Positions 1 to 11,609 of a stretch of DNA of 64,000 nucleotides are shown one piece after another. Made by a program: the position numbers and the translations under genes. The first letter of the stretch is position 1. The number at the start of each line of letters is the position of its first letter. A model generated the notes under the pieces. It made no database searches, was not told where the DNA came from, and saw only the letters and a program-made list of their open reading frames with translations. This DNA is from Pempheris klunzingeri (taxonomy: Eukaryota; Chordata; Actinopteri; Acropomatiformes; Pempheridae), in the NCBI RefSeq assembly GCF_042242105.1, contig NC_092012.1, positions 13,121,470 through 13,185,469 of the forward strand, given 5' to 3'.

Positions 1-3000
1 AGCTAACGACTCATTATACAGCAGAACGTCCCTTGTCAGTATTATGTAATTAGAAATATATTTCATGAGTTTTTCGTCTTTACTTTACGTCTTTATTCAT
101 TTTATTTATTATTAAACATTTGAGTGTCATAGATGGTTGTTTAGAGTTTATCTTTAATAATTTATATTCTTTAAGGTACTGTAGTTTATGATAATGTATC
201 ACATTTTATAAAATAATCATGTTTTATATGTAACGTTCTAATCTGAAAAGTAACAATAGCTGTCAGATAAATGTAGTGGAGTAGAAGTATAGAGTTGTAG
301 TTGTACTTGGTGTCCATCAGTGCAGATCACTGTTGGAGATGAGTGTCCAATAAACCAAACGGTAGGAAAAAACAAACCAATGAAACATCTTTCCGTTTGC
401 CACATAAAATGTTTACTGTTAATTATTTGCTCTTGATGACGGACGTAGCCAGGTTGAGTGAATACCAGCCGGATGACAGACAGCCCTACACTTTCTGCAT
501 GACATAGTGCAGCTTGTTTAAAGTGTGCCAAAAGAACTCATAAATCTCGTAAAAATCAACATCACTTTCATGAAAATCGCCCGTCTCATTTGTTGTAATT
601 CCACGGACTTTGCCCAACATGATTTATCTGTCAGGCATCCAGTCATTGAGCGTTCGTTAGAAAGTGGACTGTGTCCTCTCCTGTTGCCTGGCAACCAAAC
701 TTTGTCTGTGTGTGTGCATCCGTTCTCTCACTTCCCTCACTTTCCTATCCTCACATCATCACCCAACACCTCTGTCCTCCGTGTTTACAAAGACATAAAG
801 TCCTTTGAAGACCTAAAAAGTGCCATAAAGTTGTCCTCACTGAACGGCTTGTAAATGTTAGAAAAATAGGCCACGGTAGAAACCTGACATCTGGACTCTG
901 TGCGGGCCAGGCCAGTGGATAAATGGTTTTTGGCAAATGGATGATCTGTACTTTAGGAATATTGATGAGTTCACTCGAAGAAGAACTCACGTGTCCCTGT
1001 TAATGAAAGCATTTGTGCTTGCTTGCCTTCCAGACAAAAGCATGTAACATGAATGCATCAAAGTATAAGTAAGTGTTTGTGTACTGAAACAATTACTGAA
1101 TTGAGGATGTATAGGGCTTCAGCAGCAGTGATTTCCCTGGAGCATCGCTTTGATCATTCATTAACTGCCTCCTGATTTTACCACACTGACAAACCAAATC
1201 GCCTCATACAAAAGAAACACAGTTAACTGGTAAAAGGTAAACATGAGGTAAATTGTGCTTGTTGAACACAATTGTTTTTCCCCTGAGGACAACCCTTGCC
1301 TTCACGCCCTGTAATACCCATGCACTACAAGAACAATGTACTTTATGTATCCAGCACTGACCTACCTTTGCCACTGACACTAGTCATTTGTCCCCTCACC
1401 TGGCGTGCAAACTGAAAACAGCCAGGAAAGACTGAGGTGCAGGGCCGGGTTATATTCTTCCACCACTAGATGTTCTTTGCCTTGTAATTGACACAGTGAG
1501 GTCAGCTAATAAATGCTGTGTGGAAAAGCAACAGACAGTGACGACTTTGCAGGATCTCTAACAGACATGACTGACACAATAATCTGCTGCCTCGAATCCT
1601 CTCCTCGTCCCTCTGTGCCTCCTTCATCAGAAAACAGAACCAGCAGACCAAATAATGCAAACTCACACTTCAGGATTTTGTCGTAGCTTCAAAATAAAAT
1701 CATTAAAGTTGATTGTTGATTTATTTTTTTTTAATTTAAAATGGTGAGGGACCTCCAGCCTCGTGACGCTCGCTGTCTTTTCAGGAATATTTTGCTGGTT
1801 AACCACAACTGCAAAGTTCTGCTGCTGTTTGCAAGCTCCACATGAACTTCAGTAGTTTGTTCCTGCTGGAGACAAAGGCAGGTTGTTTTACAAAGCTTTC
1901 TGTCACAGTGGATCCTCACTGCCATTCTACAAGTAATTAACAAAGTACCATCAGTCACTACGCCAAATATTACAGAAAACCTAAGCTGCATGTTAAGTAA
2001 GTAGAGATATTCTGCAATCAAACATTTCAGTTCATTAATATAAACTCAAGTATGCACTTGCTATGTAGAGAAAAACTAAACATAAGTTAATAAAAATAAA
2101 TCAGACATGTTATGGGCAGATTTTTAATAGTAAAAGATCAGGAGGAAAAATTTGATCGGGGCAGCTGTACTTTTGAGCTCTTTGACTTTTCAAAAAATAA
2201 ATGATAAAAGTCAATGCAGAGCTTCTGGCTCGCTGGCAGCCCACCCAGTAATCAGGACAGTCACAGGACGGACGTGCCCACACACACTGTTAATTATCAT
2301 TCAACCTAAAGTGATGTCACGTTGTAGCAATGTCTGCAAAGGTGATACATTTGTTTGTAGTTCAAAGTTGGTAACATTAGGAAACATTAGCATATAACCT
2401 GTTTTGTTGACAGATGGAGTGGTGCAACTCATTTAACTTTTTTGTATACTGACATAAGCAAATTGTTTTAAAACAACAACTTCCCCTCAGCTGGACTCAG
2501 CATTAACTTATCTGCCTGTCTGCCACCAGTGAGACAGTGAAAATCCACAGCCACGCTGCTTGTACACATTTCCATAATGAGGCCAAGTGAGGTTTTGTGG
2601 GTATGTGGTGTTGGTAACGCGAATCAGTGTCACGTTTCCTCTGAGTGATTGCAGACATTAAGGATGGCCTCTATTCAAACAAATGTTACTGCTCTGTTAA
2701 CATTACATAACATCGTGTTAGATAAAATGAACCAGAGCAGAAAGGCATATGTAAAATTCAGGACCTATGCTCAAATTTCAAGTTTCTTCAACTCGGACAT
2801 GTGCAAAGAGCTTTATTTAACCTAATTAAACATAATAATTCCATTATGCAATATCAGTAACGTATATTGGATTGCCTTTTTATGAGGCTTTACATCCTGT
2901 ATGTCAAGTCGGTACAAACTGGGAGCAGAGGAGAGGACAAATGCTCAGTTTGACTCTCAGCATTGATCTTGGTCACAGCATTTGTTATTCAGACCCCCTG

Positions 3001-3150
3001 ACCGACCTCCTTTCACGTGTGGCACTATCTAATAACCATTGGGCGTCATGGTTGTACAATGAAGGTGATGAATCATAAGGATAATAGCGTAATCAAGAGA
3101 CTCCGTGGCCCAGTGCTGAGAGGGGAGGGAGGGGTGCTGGAGGCAGAGAG
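1..3150. other. Gene-free upstream region
   Basis: I see no supported gene here. All open frames are short, lack plausible splice partners and resemble no family I know. The sequence is AT-rich with ordinary complexity. It is the 5' flank of cilp, so it may hold distal control elements, but none can be named from sequence alone. Confidence 0.6.
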
Positions 3151-3151
3151 G

Positions 3152-3158
3152 TATAAAA
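3152..3158 (+). promoter_or_regulatory. cilp: TATA box of cilp
   Basis: A canonical TATAAAA lies in a purine-rich stretch about 30 bases before the likely transcription start near 3183. The first exon that follows is non-coding and ends at a consensus donor (AAG/GTAAG) at 3325/3326. A TATA promoter suits a strongly regulated, tissue-restricted matrix gene, unlike the CpG-rich starts of eif3j, ctdspl2 and golm2 in this window. Confidence 0.7.
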
Positions 3159-3182
3159 GAGACAGGGAAGGAGTGTGTCGGA

Positions 3183-3325
3183 GCAGAGTGGAGAACAGGA
3201 GGAGGAGGAGAGAAATGTGAGAGATCAATATAAGGAAAGAAAAAAAGAAGGAGAGATTAAAGGGCGATATTGTAGAAAAATCAGAAGACAAGAGCTCAGA
3301 ACCAGAGAGTGCACTCAACACAAAG
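3183..3325 (+). other. cilp: cilp non-coding exon 1 (5' UTR)
   Basis: This purine-rich stretch lies just downstream of the TATA box and ends with a strong splice donor, GTAAGA, at 3326. It has no ATG that continues into the cilp frame. The next exon begins after the acceptor CCACAAG at 4177 and carries the start codon at 4282. The exact 5' end is inferred from TATA spacing. Confidence 0.6.
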
Positions 3326-4281
3326 GTAAGAAAGAAACAGATTATTAAATAAATGTATGTGTCATTATCAATCTGCTGACCACGTACTTTAACTTATATA
3401 GGCAGAGGAATGTCATAATGTAAATGCACCTTATTCTGTATGTGATTAAAAATCTAATCAGAAAAAAGTCCCTTGAGTGAGTCACTTAAGTTTGAAATCA
3501 GTTATAGCAAGTAAAAATGATTGTCATTAGTACTTTGAATGATAATCTACAGTGCATTACTGTTTACTTCAGATTGCTGTTGGTAACTGCATGTGTGCTG
3601 AAAGCTTTTACTGTAATCACGGCCCAATGCTGAAGAATGTACTATTTATTTTATCAACATCCTTTCAGGTTTTTCATCTTAAAAGCAAAAGTTACAAATT
3701 AGTCTGTCATGTACACTTTTTTTTTTTTCCTTTTTAACTGAAAGCGCACAAATGCAAACCTTGTGTGTGGGTGTGTGGATTGAGTAGCCAGTCTTTCATT
3801 GATGGATGCAGAAATGTTTTAGTGTTCCAGTGACAAATGGTGATGGCTTACACAGATGTGTAATCTGAGTGGGGGGGGGCGTCTGTCCAGCCATGTTTTT
3901 TCGCCCTAAACAGGCTTAACACAAGGAGGATTGAATCTATCCTTAAAGAATCACAGTTATTCTTGATGTGAACTAATGTTTTATTTCATTTTTGTAAAGT
4001 TTAATACTAAAACTCAATTTACTTTTCTTTATAAAGCATTTAGTTGTCCAGTTGAATCACGACTCATATGTAAAGTATGCGGTGCGTTAGTTATAAAGCA
4101 TTTCAATGCAACATTGAATATTGGAAACATAAAACAATGTTTTTTTTCACCATGTTTTGCCTCCATTTTCCCACAAGTGAGGCTCTGCTGCTGGACTCTT
4201 TCTTCTCTGGAGTTCCTGGAGTGAAACGCACATTAGAAGAGGTGAAAGTTCAAGGGTCGGACGTAGCAGCAGTGTGTGAGA

Positions 4282-5631
4282 ATGTCGGTGTGGCAACTTC
4301 TTCTCATCCTGGGAGTCACCGCAGCCCCTGCTGCTACAGCTCAAGGTGGGTCACTCATGGAGATTCAGTCATGTTGTAAAAGAAGTATCGAAAAACACAA
4401 ATGTGCACGCAGCAATCAGATGGGGCCATTTGAAAATGTATACACATCAAAACAAAGACACAGTTAGCGTGCTGCAATACGAGGCTGGAGAAAAGTAAAT
4501 AATGAGAAAGGCTCCAAATTTACCATTGTACCGTCAAAAGAAAATTAGATTTTATGTATGATTTTAGGTGTCTTTCCTACAAACACTGTCCTGCAGCTGA
4601 AAACATATTCCTATTTGCAGATTTACACTCTAAACTAGGCTGTTTGTGGTAAAATGGTAAATGGTCTGTATTTGTACAGCGCCTTTCTGGTCATTTCAAC
4701 TACTCAAAATGCTCTTACATTACATCTTCATTCACCCATTCACACATCATTCATACAGGACAAATCTAAGTTAGAGGAGACTATTCTTTCACGCACTGAA
4801 GCTAATGCTTCAGGAGCAAGTTGGGGTTCAGTGTCTTGCCCAAGGATACTTCGGCATACTGACTCATAGGAGCCAGGGATCAAACCAACAACCTTCCAAC
4901 TGATGGATGACCCACTCTACCTCTGAGCCAAATATGTGGGCAGTCATATTTTTCTAAATCAATCTTACCCTTACTGTATTTTTCCAGTTTTCTCAATTAC
5001 TGCCAAGACTGGTCAGCCTGCATGTTCAAAACTGACAAAGTCTGTGTTAGACAGCAACAACTGAGTTACAGATTTTACAGGTACAACTGCTCTGAGATGT
5101 TGTTGTATGTCAGCACGATGCATGAGATTGTCCTAAAATGTCTCTCTGGAAAATATAATGATAAAGATAATAATCATTATTATCATTATTATTATTATTA
5201 CGGCTCCCAGTCACATAGTGAGTCTCATATAAAATCCTCCTCCTAACCTTCAAAGCCCTCCATAACCTCGCCCCTCCATACCTGACTGAACTCCTCCACA
5301 TGAACACACCCAGCCGGACTCTCAGATCATCATCCTCCATCAACCTCACTATCCCTCCTGCCCGTATGACCACCATGGGGTCCAGAGCCTTCAGCCGCTC
5401 TGCCCCCCGCCTCTGGAACTCCCTCCCACCGGACACCTGGAACATCAAAACATTGACCATCTTTAAATCACACCTCAAAACCCACCTGTTTAAACAAGCC
5501 TACTCACTGTAATATCACTCTGCAAATCTCCCCCTTTTTTAAACTATTTAACTTGTTTTTTTCACTGTTTGTTTTTATCTGCGTGTTGTACGGTGTCCTT
5601 GAGTGCTTTGAAAGGCGCCTATAAATAAAAT

Positions 5632-5668
<37 letters not shown>

Positions 5669-8600
5669 TATCAGAATATAAATACACTTTTTTTTTTACA
5701 ACTCTCAGGTATGGAAGCATTATACTCGTGATTATCAACATTTTAGACATTTAGTGATTTCATTTTGTGTTTGAGTTGAAAACAACTCAACAAACTTTGT
5801 AGATACAATTAAACTATATTGTCAGATATTAATGCAGTTCATAGTAAAAAGTCACGTAAGATGCACGCGTTTCTGATTTATCTCTTACAGGATCATGGAG
5901 AAAAGATGCCAGAGGGTCAAGCCCTGCTGTGTACCACTCTGATGGTAACTTCTATTTTGAATTTTAAGCCAAATATGTAGACATAACTGTCTTTTTTTCC
6001 TGGTGCTTTGCGTCACTTTCCATGTATTCAGGCCATGTTTGTTTCTGAACTCTGTATCCAGACAACTATGAGTGGACCACATGGTTCAATGTTGATCACC
6101 CCGGAGGCCGCGGAGACTATGAGCAGCTGGACGCCATTCGCTTCTACTATCGCTCCCGAGTGTGTGAGGCCCCCCGTGCTATCGAAGCCAGGACCACTGA
6201 ATGGCTTCCAGCCCGTGAAACTGGAGAGAAGGTCCATGCAGACCCCACTGTGGGCTTCTGGTGCCTAAATGAGGAGCAAGGCCCTGAACGCAACTGCTCC
6301 AACTACGCCGTCCGCTTCCTCTGTCCCAAAGGTTAAATCTTATTGTACCTTTAATGTTCATTCAGTCCCCAAAAGTTGGTCTCAATGTAAAAGAAAATCA
6401 TACAAACAGTCATGTACCACAAAAGCCTGACTTCTGACTTTACTAGTAATACATGTGCAGTTCAGAGAGGACGTCTTTGATGATGAATCTTTTTAGGTGA
6501 TTATTTGACACTTAGGCTTTTTTTTCAACAGATAACAGCGTGAACATTCAGGACACATGGGGTCCTTGGTCAGAGTGGAGCTCATGCCCTGCCCTCTGTG
6601 GTCAGGTTGGGGTCCAACTGCGCTCCAGAAGCTGCCAGTCTCGCTCTACACCTTGTGTTGGGCCTAAAGTGGAAGGGAAAGCATGTAATGGACCCAAGTG
6701 CCCCAAAACAGGTGAATTAGCTCTGATTTGGTTAGACAAACCTGTTCTCTACAACCTTTCTTTTCTTCAGTCAGGCATTAACTTTGCTTATCAGGTGTGG
6801 CTGACCCGGTATTACCAAAATGGCTAACCTCATTTAATTGTACTCTTCAGATTGCTCCCTGCAGTGTGTGATGGGGAAGGTGAATGCTGAATGTGATGCA
6901 TGCATGTGTGAGGAACACATCGTGCTGGGTTCTGTTCGTGGTGCCGGGGGTCTCACTGCTGAAGGGGCTACCATCCTTAGCTCTGGTAAACTCCTTACCC
7001 TTACTGACCACAACGGGCATTTCCGCATCCCCGGTATCTGCCCTGATGGCAACACCACCCTGACAGTCAGCCTGCAGGGTCACGCCACCCAAAGCGTTGT
7101 TGTGTCCCATAGTGAGGAGCATACGTCTGTCCTCAGTGTCCAGCTGAAAAGAACAGGTACAGTAGATGCCTTTGGATTTACACCACAAAATTTGATCGCA
7201 GTTCACGTAACAGAAAGGTTCATTTTGAGCTGCATATTACTGATGAGTCTGATGTCACCAGTTTGTTCATTTTATCTCCAACTGCGATTTGTCAGAGAGG
7301 CTTCATGTATTGAGCAGCCCTGACAGCAAGGCCAGGAGAGAGGGGCAAACTGCTGCCTTCTGCTGTAAAGTGACAGGAACACCACAACCAGACAAGTACC
7401 AATGGTAAGGCTTGTGATCGTGAAATGACAGTTCAGTAATGTTATACAGATGCATCTAATGTTTGAATAATGTGGTATATTCAGCGACTTTCTGTGTGAA
7501 TCCACAGGTTTCATAACAACAGTCTCCTTGAGAAGCAGTCTGAGAGCACCTTGGTCCTAAAAGATTTGCGTCCAGAGCAGGCCGGGGAGTATTACTGCAG
7601 AGCGAACGGTCCATCTGGGGCTATTAAGACCAAACCAGCTACACTCAAAGTCTTAGGTGTGTTCTAAATAAATTGATAAACACTATACTAAATGCACAGG
7701 AATGTGAACAAACATACTTTGTGAGCACTGAGTAATATCATGGGGCACATACTGCCTTTTACTGCAGAAACATGGCACTATAATAAAACTAAACAAACAT
7801 TTTGATTTTTACATCTGTTACGCAGGTAGAGATGAGCATTCATGTAATCCCAAGCCTGAATCCCACCTCATCCGTCTTCCACATGACTGCTATCAAAACA
7901 GCACAAACTCCTTCTACTATGATGTAGGCAAATGTCCCTCAAGTACTTGTGCTGGACGGTTGGACAACGGCATCAGGTGCAAAGACAAAGTGGCTTACTG
8001 CTGTGGTGTGCAAAAGATGGAGGCGAAGCAGCTCCAATGCCAGGGCTACCAACTGCCCACCATGCTGGTGACTGAGTGTGGCTGCCAGAAATGTGTGGAC
8101 ACCAAGGCCATTGTGCATGGTAGGGCCATTGCTGCAGACAATGGTGAGCCAATGAGGTTTGGCCACGTCTTTATGAATGGAGTCAGAATCAGCCGCACAG
8201 GCTACAAAGGTACATTCTCTATCCAGGTTCCTCCAGACACAGAAAGGCTAGTCCTGACTTTTGTAGACAACATGCAGAAATTTGTCAACACCACAAAGGT
8301 ACTTCCATTTAACACCAAAGGAGGTGCTGTTTATCATGAGATCAAACTTCTAAGAAAAAAGGCTCCCGTGACCATCAGCTCTACAGAAACCAACACTCTG
8401 GATCTTGGGGAAGTAGAGGGCCAGGAAGCAATGGTTCAAATCCAGATTCCTCCCAATTCCTTCTATACTGAGAAAGGTGAAGTGTTCAAAGGTAACGTGA
8501 ATGCTAGCATAACATTCCTCGACCCAAGAGACGTCTCCACAGCTGCTGCAGCTCAAAGTGATCTCAACTTTGTAGGGGAGGAAGGAGATACCCTGCCACT

Positions 8601-10185
8601 GAGAACCTACGGGATGTTCTCAGTTGACTTTAGGGGGGAGGAAAACAATGAGCCCCTGAACGCAGGAGAAGTAAAGGTGTTTCTGGATTCTGCCCAGGTG
8701 AAGATGTCTGAACACCTCGATATCATGAAGCTGTGGTCACTGAACCCTGATACTGGCCTGTGGGAGGAGGAAGGAAGACTGCAGGTGGAGAAGAAAAAAA
8801 GAGGCAAAAGGGAGGAGAGAACCTTTCTGATTGGTAACATGGAGATCAGAGAGAGAAGACTGTTTAATCTGGATGTGCCAGAAAACCGCAGGTGCTATGT
8901 GAAAGTGAGGGCCTTCCGAAGCGAGCGATTCATGCCAAGTGAGCAGGTGGAGGGAGTTGTGGTGAGTCTTATAAACATGGAACCCACAGCTGGATACTCA
9001 ACTAATCCGCGTGCCTGGGGCCGCTTTGACAGCGCCGTCACCGGCCCCAATGGTGCTTGTCTTCCTGCCTTCTGTGACGCACAAAAAGCTGATGCTTACT
9101 CTGCCTACGTCATGGCCAACCTGGGAGGAGAAGAGCTGGAGGCTGTCCCTTCTGCTCCCAAACTCAATCCCAACCTCATTGGAGTGCCACAGCCTTACCT
9201 AGGTAAGCTGAACTACAGGCGGTCGGACCATGAGGACACCAGGGTGAAGAAGACGGCATTCAGCATCAATGTGGCAAAACCAAGTCCCAACACAGCCGAG
9301 GAAGGCAACGGACCAGTGTATGCTTTTGAGAACCTGAAAGAATGCGAGGAGGCCCCATTCAGTGCGCCACACTTTCGCTTCTCAAGGGTAGAGGGAGACC
9401 GCTACGACTACAACACAGTGCCGTTCAATGAAGATGACCCAATGAGCTGGACAGAGGACTACCTAAGCTGGTGGCCCAAACCCATGGAATACAGGGCCTG
9501 CTACATTAAAGTCAAAATCAACAGTCCGCATGAGATCAATGTGCGCTCCCGCAACATGGGTGGCACCCACCCAAAGACAGTAGGTCAGCTGTATGGCCTT
9601 CGAGACACTCGCAGCATCCGTGACATGGACCAGAATACTGTTTCAGCTGTGTGCCTGGAGTTCAAGTGCAGTGGGATGCTGTATGATCAGGAGCGTGTAG
9701 ATCGTACCCTGGTGAAGGTGATTCCACAAGGGAGCTGCAAGAGAGACAATGTCAACACAATGCTTCAGGAGTATCTGGTCAACCATCTGCCCTTAGCTGT
9801 CAACAATGACACCAATGAGTTCACCATGCTGGCACCGCTCGACCCTCTGGGCCATAACTATGGAATATATACAGTGACAGACCAGGATCCCCGCACAGCC
9901 AAAGAGATTGCACTTGGACGCTGCTTTGACGGTAGCTCTGATGGTACATCTCGTGTCATGAAGAGCAACGACGGTGTGGCGCTGACGTTCACCTGTGGAA
10001 ATCCTGAGGTGAACCGCCAGAGTGTCTTCCAGGCTGTGCAGAGTCCACAAGGTCAGACGGTAACAAGTGTGGTGAGGGGAGAAGGCAGACAGAACCGACG
10101 CCGGCAGAGGGCCAACACACCCCGCAGCAGTCGGAGACGCAGCACCAGAAATCCTACAGGAAGACGTGCAAACGCCACAAGCTAA
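4282..10185 (+). CDS. cilp: Cartilage intermediate layer protein (CILP), 8 coding exons, 1163 aa
   Basis: This is a secreted extracellular matrix glycoprotein of cartilage and connective tissue; the family is known to bind TGF-beta and to be cleaved into two chains. Coding exons: 4282-4345, 5891-5944, 6062-6331, 6532-6711, 6851-7156, 7296-7404, 7508-7656, 7826-10185. Phases match at every junction. Order of parts: signal peptide (residues 1-21, WQLLLILGVTAAPAA core); a WxxW domain (about 40-129, with W-T-T-W-F); a thrombospondin type 1 repeat (about 138-189, WGPWSEWSSC); a carboxypeptidase-regulatory-like stretch (about 190-291); an Ig domain (about 292-377, ending D..P..A.EYYC); then a long C-terminal region in one exon. 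A furin-type RERR at 719-722 precedes the conserved LFNLDVPE, the expected start of the released C-terminal chain. The end is very basic (RRRQR, RRRSTR). Length and C-terminal sequence fit CILP1 better than CILP2. The ATG at 4282 is chosen because it gives the signal peptide. Confidence 0.95.
4652..4932 (-). repeat. tRNA-derived SINE
   Basis: Read on the minus strand this begins with a tRNA-like head: an A-box-like TGGCTCAGAGGTAG (4917-4930) and a B-box-like GGTTTGATCCC (4876-4886). It ends with GAAAGGCGCTGTACAAATA before a short AAATGGT repeat. This is a very common teleost repeat pattern. It lies in cilp intron 2. The tail resembles the end of the L2-like LINE fragment about 300 bp away, which suggests a shared retrotransposition machinery. 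Confidence 0.75.
5200..5672 (+). mobile_element. 5'-truncated L2-like LINE, 3' end
   Basis: The open frame at 5300-5512 encodes the C-terminal tail typical of L2/CR1-type ORF2 proteins: SRAFSRSAPRLWNSLPPD, then a FKSHLKTHLF motif. The untranslated tail follows, with TGAAAGGCGCCTATAAATAAAATG and a terminal (ATT)n array at about 5633-5671. The reverse transcriptase and endonuclease parts are missing, so the copy is dead on arrival. It sits in cilp intron 2. Confidence 0.8.
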
Positions 10186-10485
10186 ACGACAGTACTGATG
10201 GCCAGGGGTCTATGCAGAGACCAAGTCAATGCCTGCAAAGGAGATGGGAGTGGATAGCATTAACCTTGTTTTGAATCAAACTTTTCATATTGACTTAATT
10301 GGAATTACCTGAATGTGTAACTAAACAAAGCTAGACTTTTCTTGCCAAGGAATATTTCCATTATTTTTCCTGTCTTTCTTTACATTTTCAACTGTACTGT
10401 GGTAAATATTTACTTGAAACTGTAAATAGAGTATTTATTACACGTGTCTTTCAGAATCAGTAGTCAGTGAGCTGGGTGTTATTAC

Positions 10486-10491
10486 ATTAAA
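10486..10491 (+). terminator. cilp: cilp polyadenylation signal (ATTAAA)
   Basis: This is the common variant ATTAAA, 301 bases after the cilp stop codon, followed by a T/G-rich stretch (AGTTTCTTTCATTGATG). It is the first good signal in the 3' UTR. Cleavage would fall near 10505-10515, just before the opposite-strand signals of eif3j. Confidence 0.65.
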
Positions 10492-10531
10492 GTTTCTTTC
10501 ATTGATGTTATAAACAAGGACAGGAACACGA

Positions 10532-10557
10532 TTTATTCTTTTGACCAGCGATTTATT
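10532..10557 (-). terminator. eif3j: eif3j polyadenylation signals (two AATAAA, minus strand)
   Basis: Two TTTATT hexamers on the plus strand (10532-10537 and 10552-10557) read AATAAA on the minus strand. They give eif3j a 3' UTR of about 1.1 kb, starting at the stop codon at 11610. No coding potential is seen in 10558-11609. The assignment is by position and motif only. Confidence 0.55.
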
Positions 10558-11609
10558 AAATTAGATGCTTATAAAACACTGCAGATGCTGTATCTTCCAC
10601 ATTGCATGTATCCAATTGTCCATGTTCTGGTCAATTGCTAGAAAAGAAAAGGAGAAATACGCCCCTTTCAACTAACTGTAGCCCATATGAAGACATGGTG
10701 GGGTGAAGCCCATTAGCCCCCGCTCCTTATCACACTTGATACAAGCCTGCAGAAGCAATGATTAGGAGACCAGTCGTAGCAAGTTAATACACTTGCCTGA
10801 TCCATACTTTTTTCTGCATTAGTAGAAATCAAATTAGTAAATTTTTTTTTTTCTCATGCACAAAAAATACCTATAAGCACTCTTTGCTCCATATTTTCAA
10901 GGATATTCCAGAGATGTATCAAGAGAATGGCTGTGAGGTTTTAAAGTCACATTTATTATACTTATCTATCCCTTTTACCTTACAGTGAATGTCATGTGCT
11001 CTCTGTAAAATTACAACTACTACTTACATGTTGCGTCAGTCTGGAATCACCCACAATGCAACCTTTCCAGAGATAAAGATGAATAATGTACTGAATAATT
11101 GTTCTGAATTTGGCAACCAAAGTTATAGATACTATATACTTTCCTGTAAGAGAACCATCCACAGGTAAGTGAGACCTATAATATATACATGACATTCTGT
11201 TTAAAGAATTTGCATAGAACCTTTTGTTTCTATGTCACTACACTTATAACTGCAATACTGTGTCTGCCATTTTGACAGGAGCGGCATTTGATAAAAAATG
11301 AGCCCCGCAAAACTCAGACAGCAGCAGTTACAATGTATTCTCCATTGAAGCTGGGTCACCCAACAGATACTACATGATTATGTGTGTGAGTCGAGGCTGA
11401 AAGAGACAGAAAAGGCAATTCCATATGTATGAACATAAAGAGTTGGTGAAACTGGATGCTCCCTGGTATAGTCCCTCTGGTCATTGAAGCAAAATGAAGG
11501 GGGCAACACATAGTTCAGATTTTCCAGGATGGCACTGGACAGCATGAGAAGGTACAGCTGCATTTCTGAGGGTTGAGAGGGGGAAATGGCAGTGGTGATG
11601 GAGCCAGTG

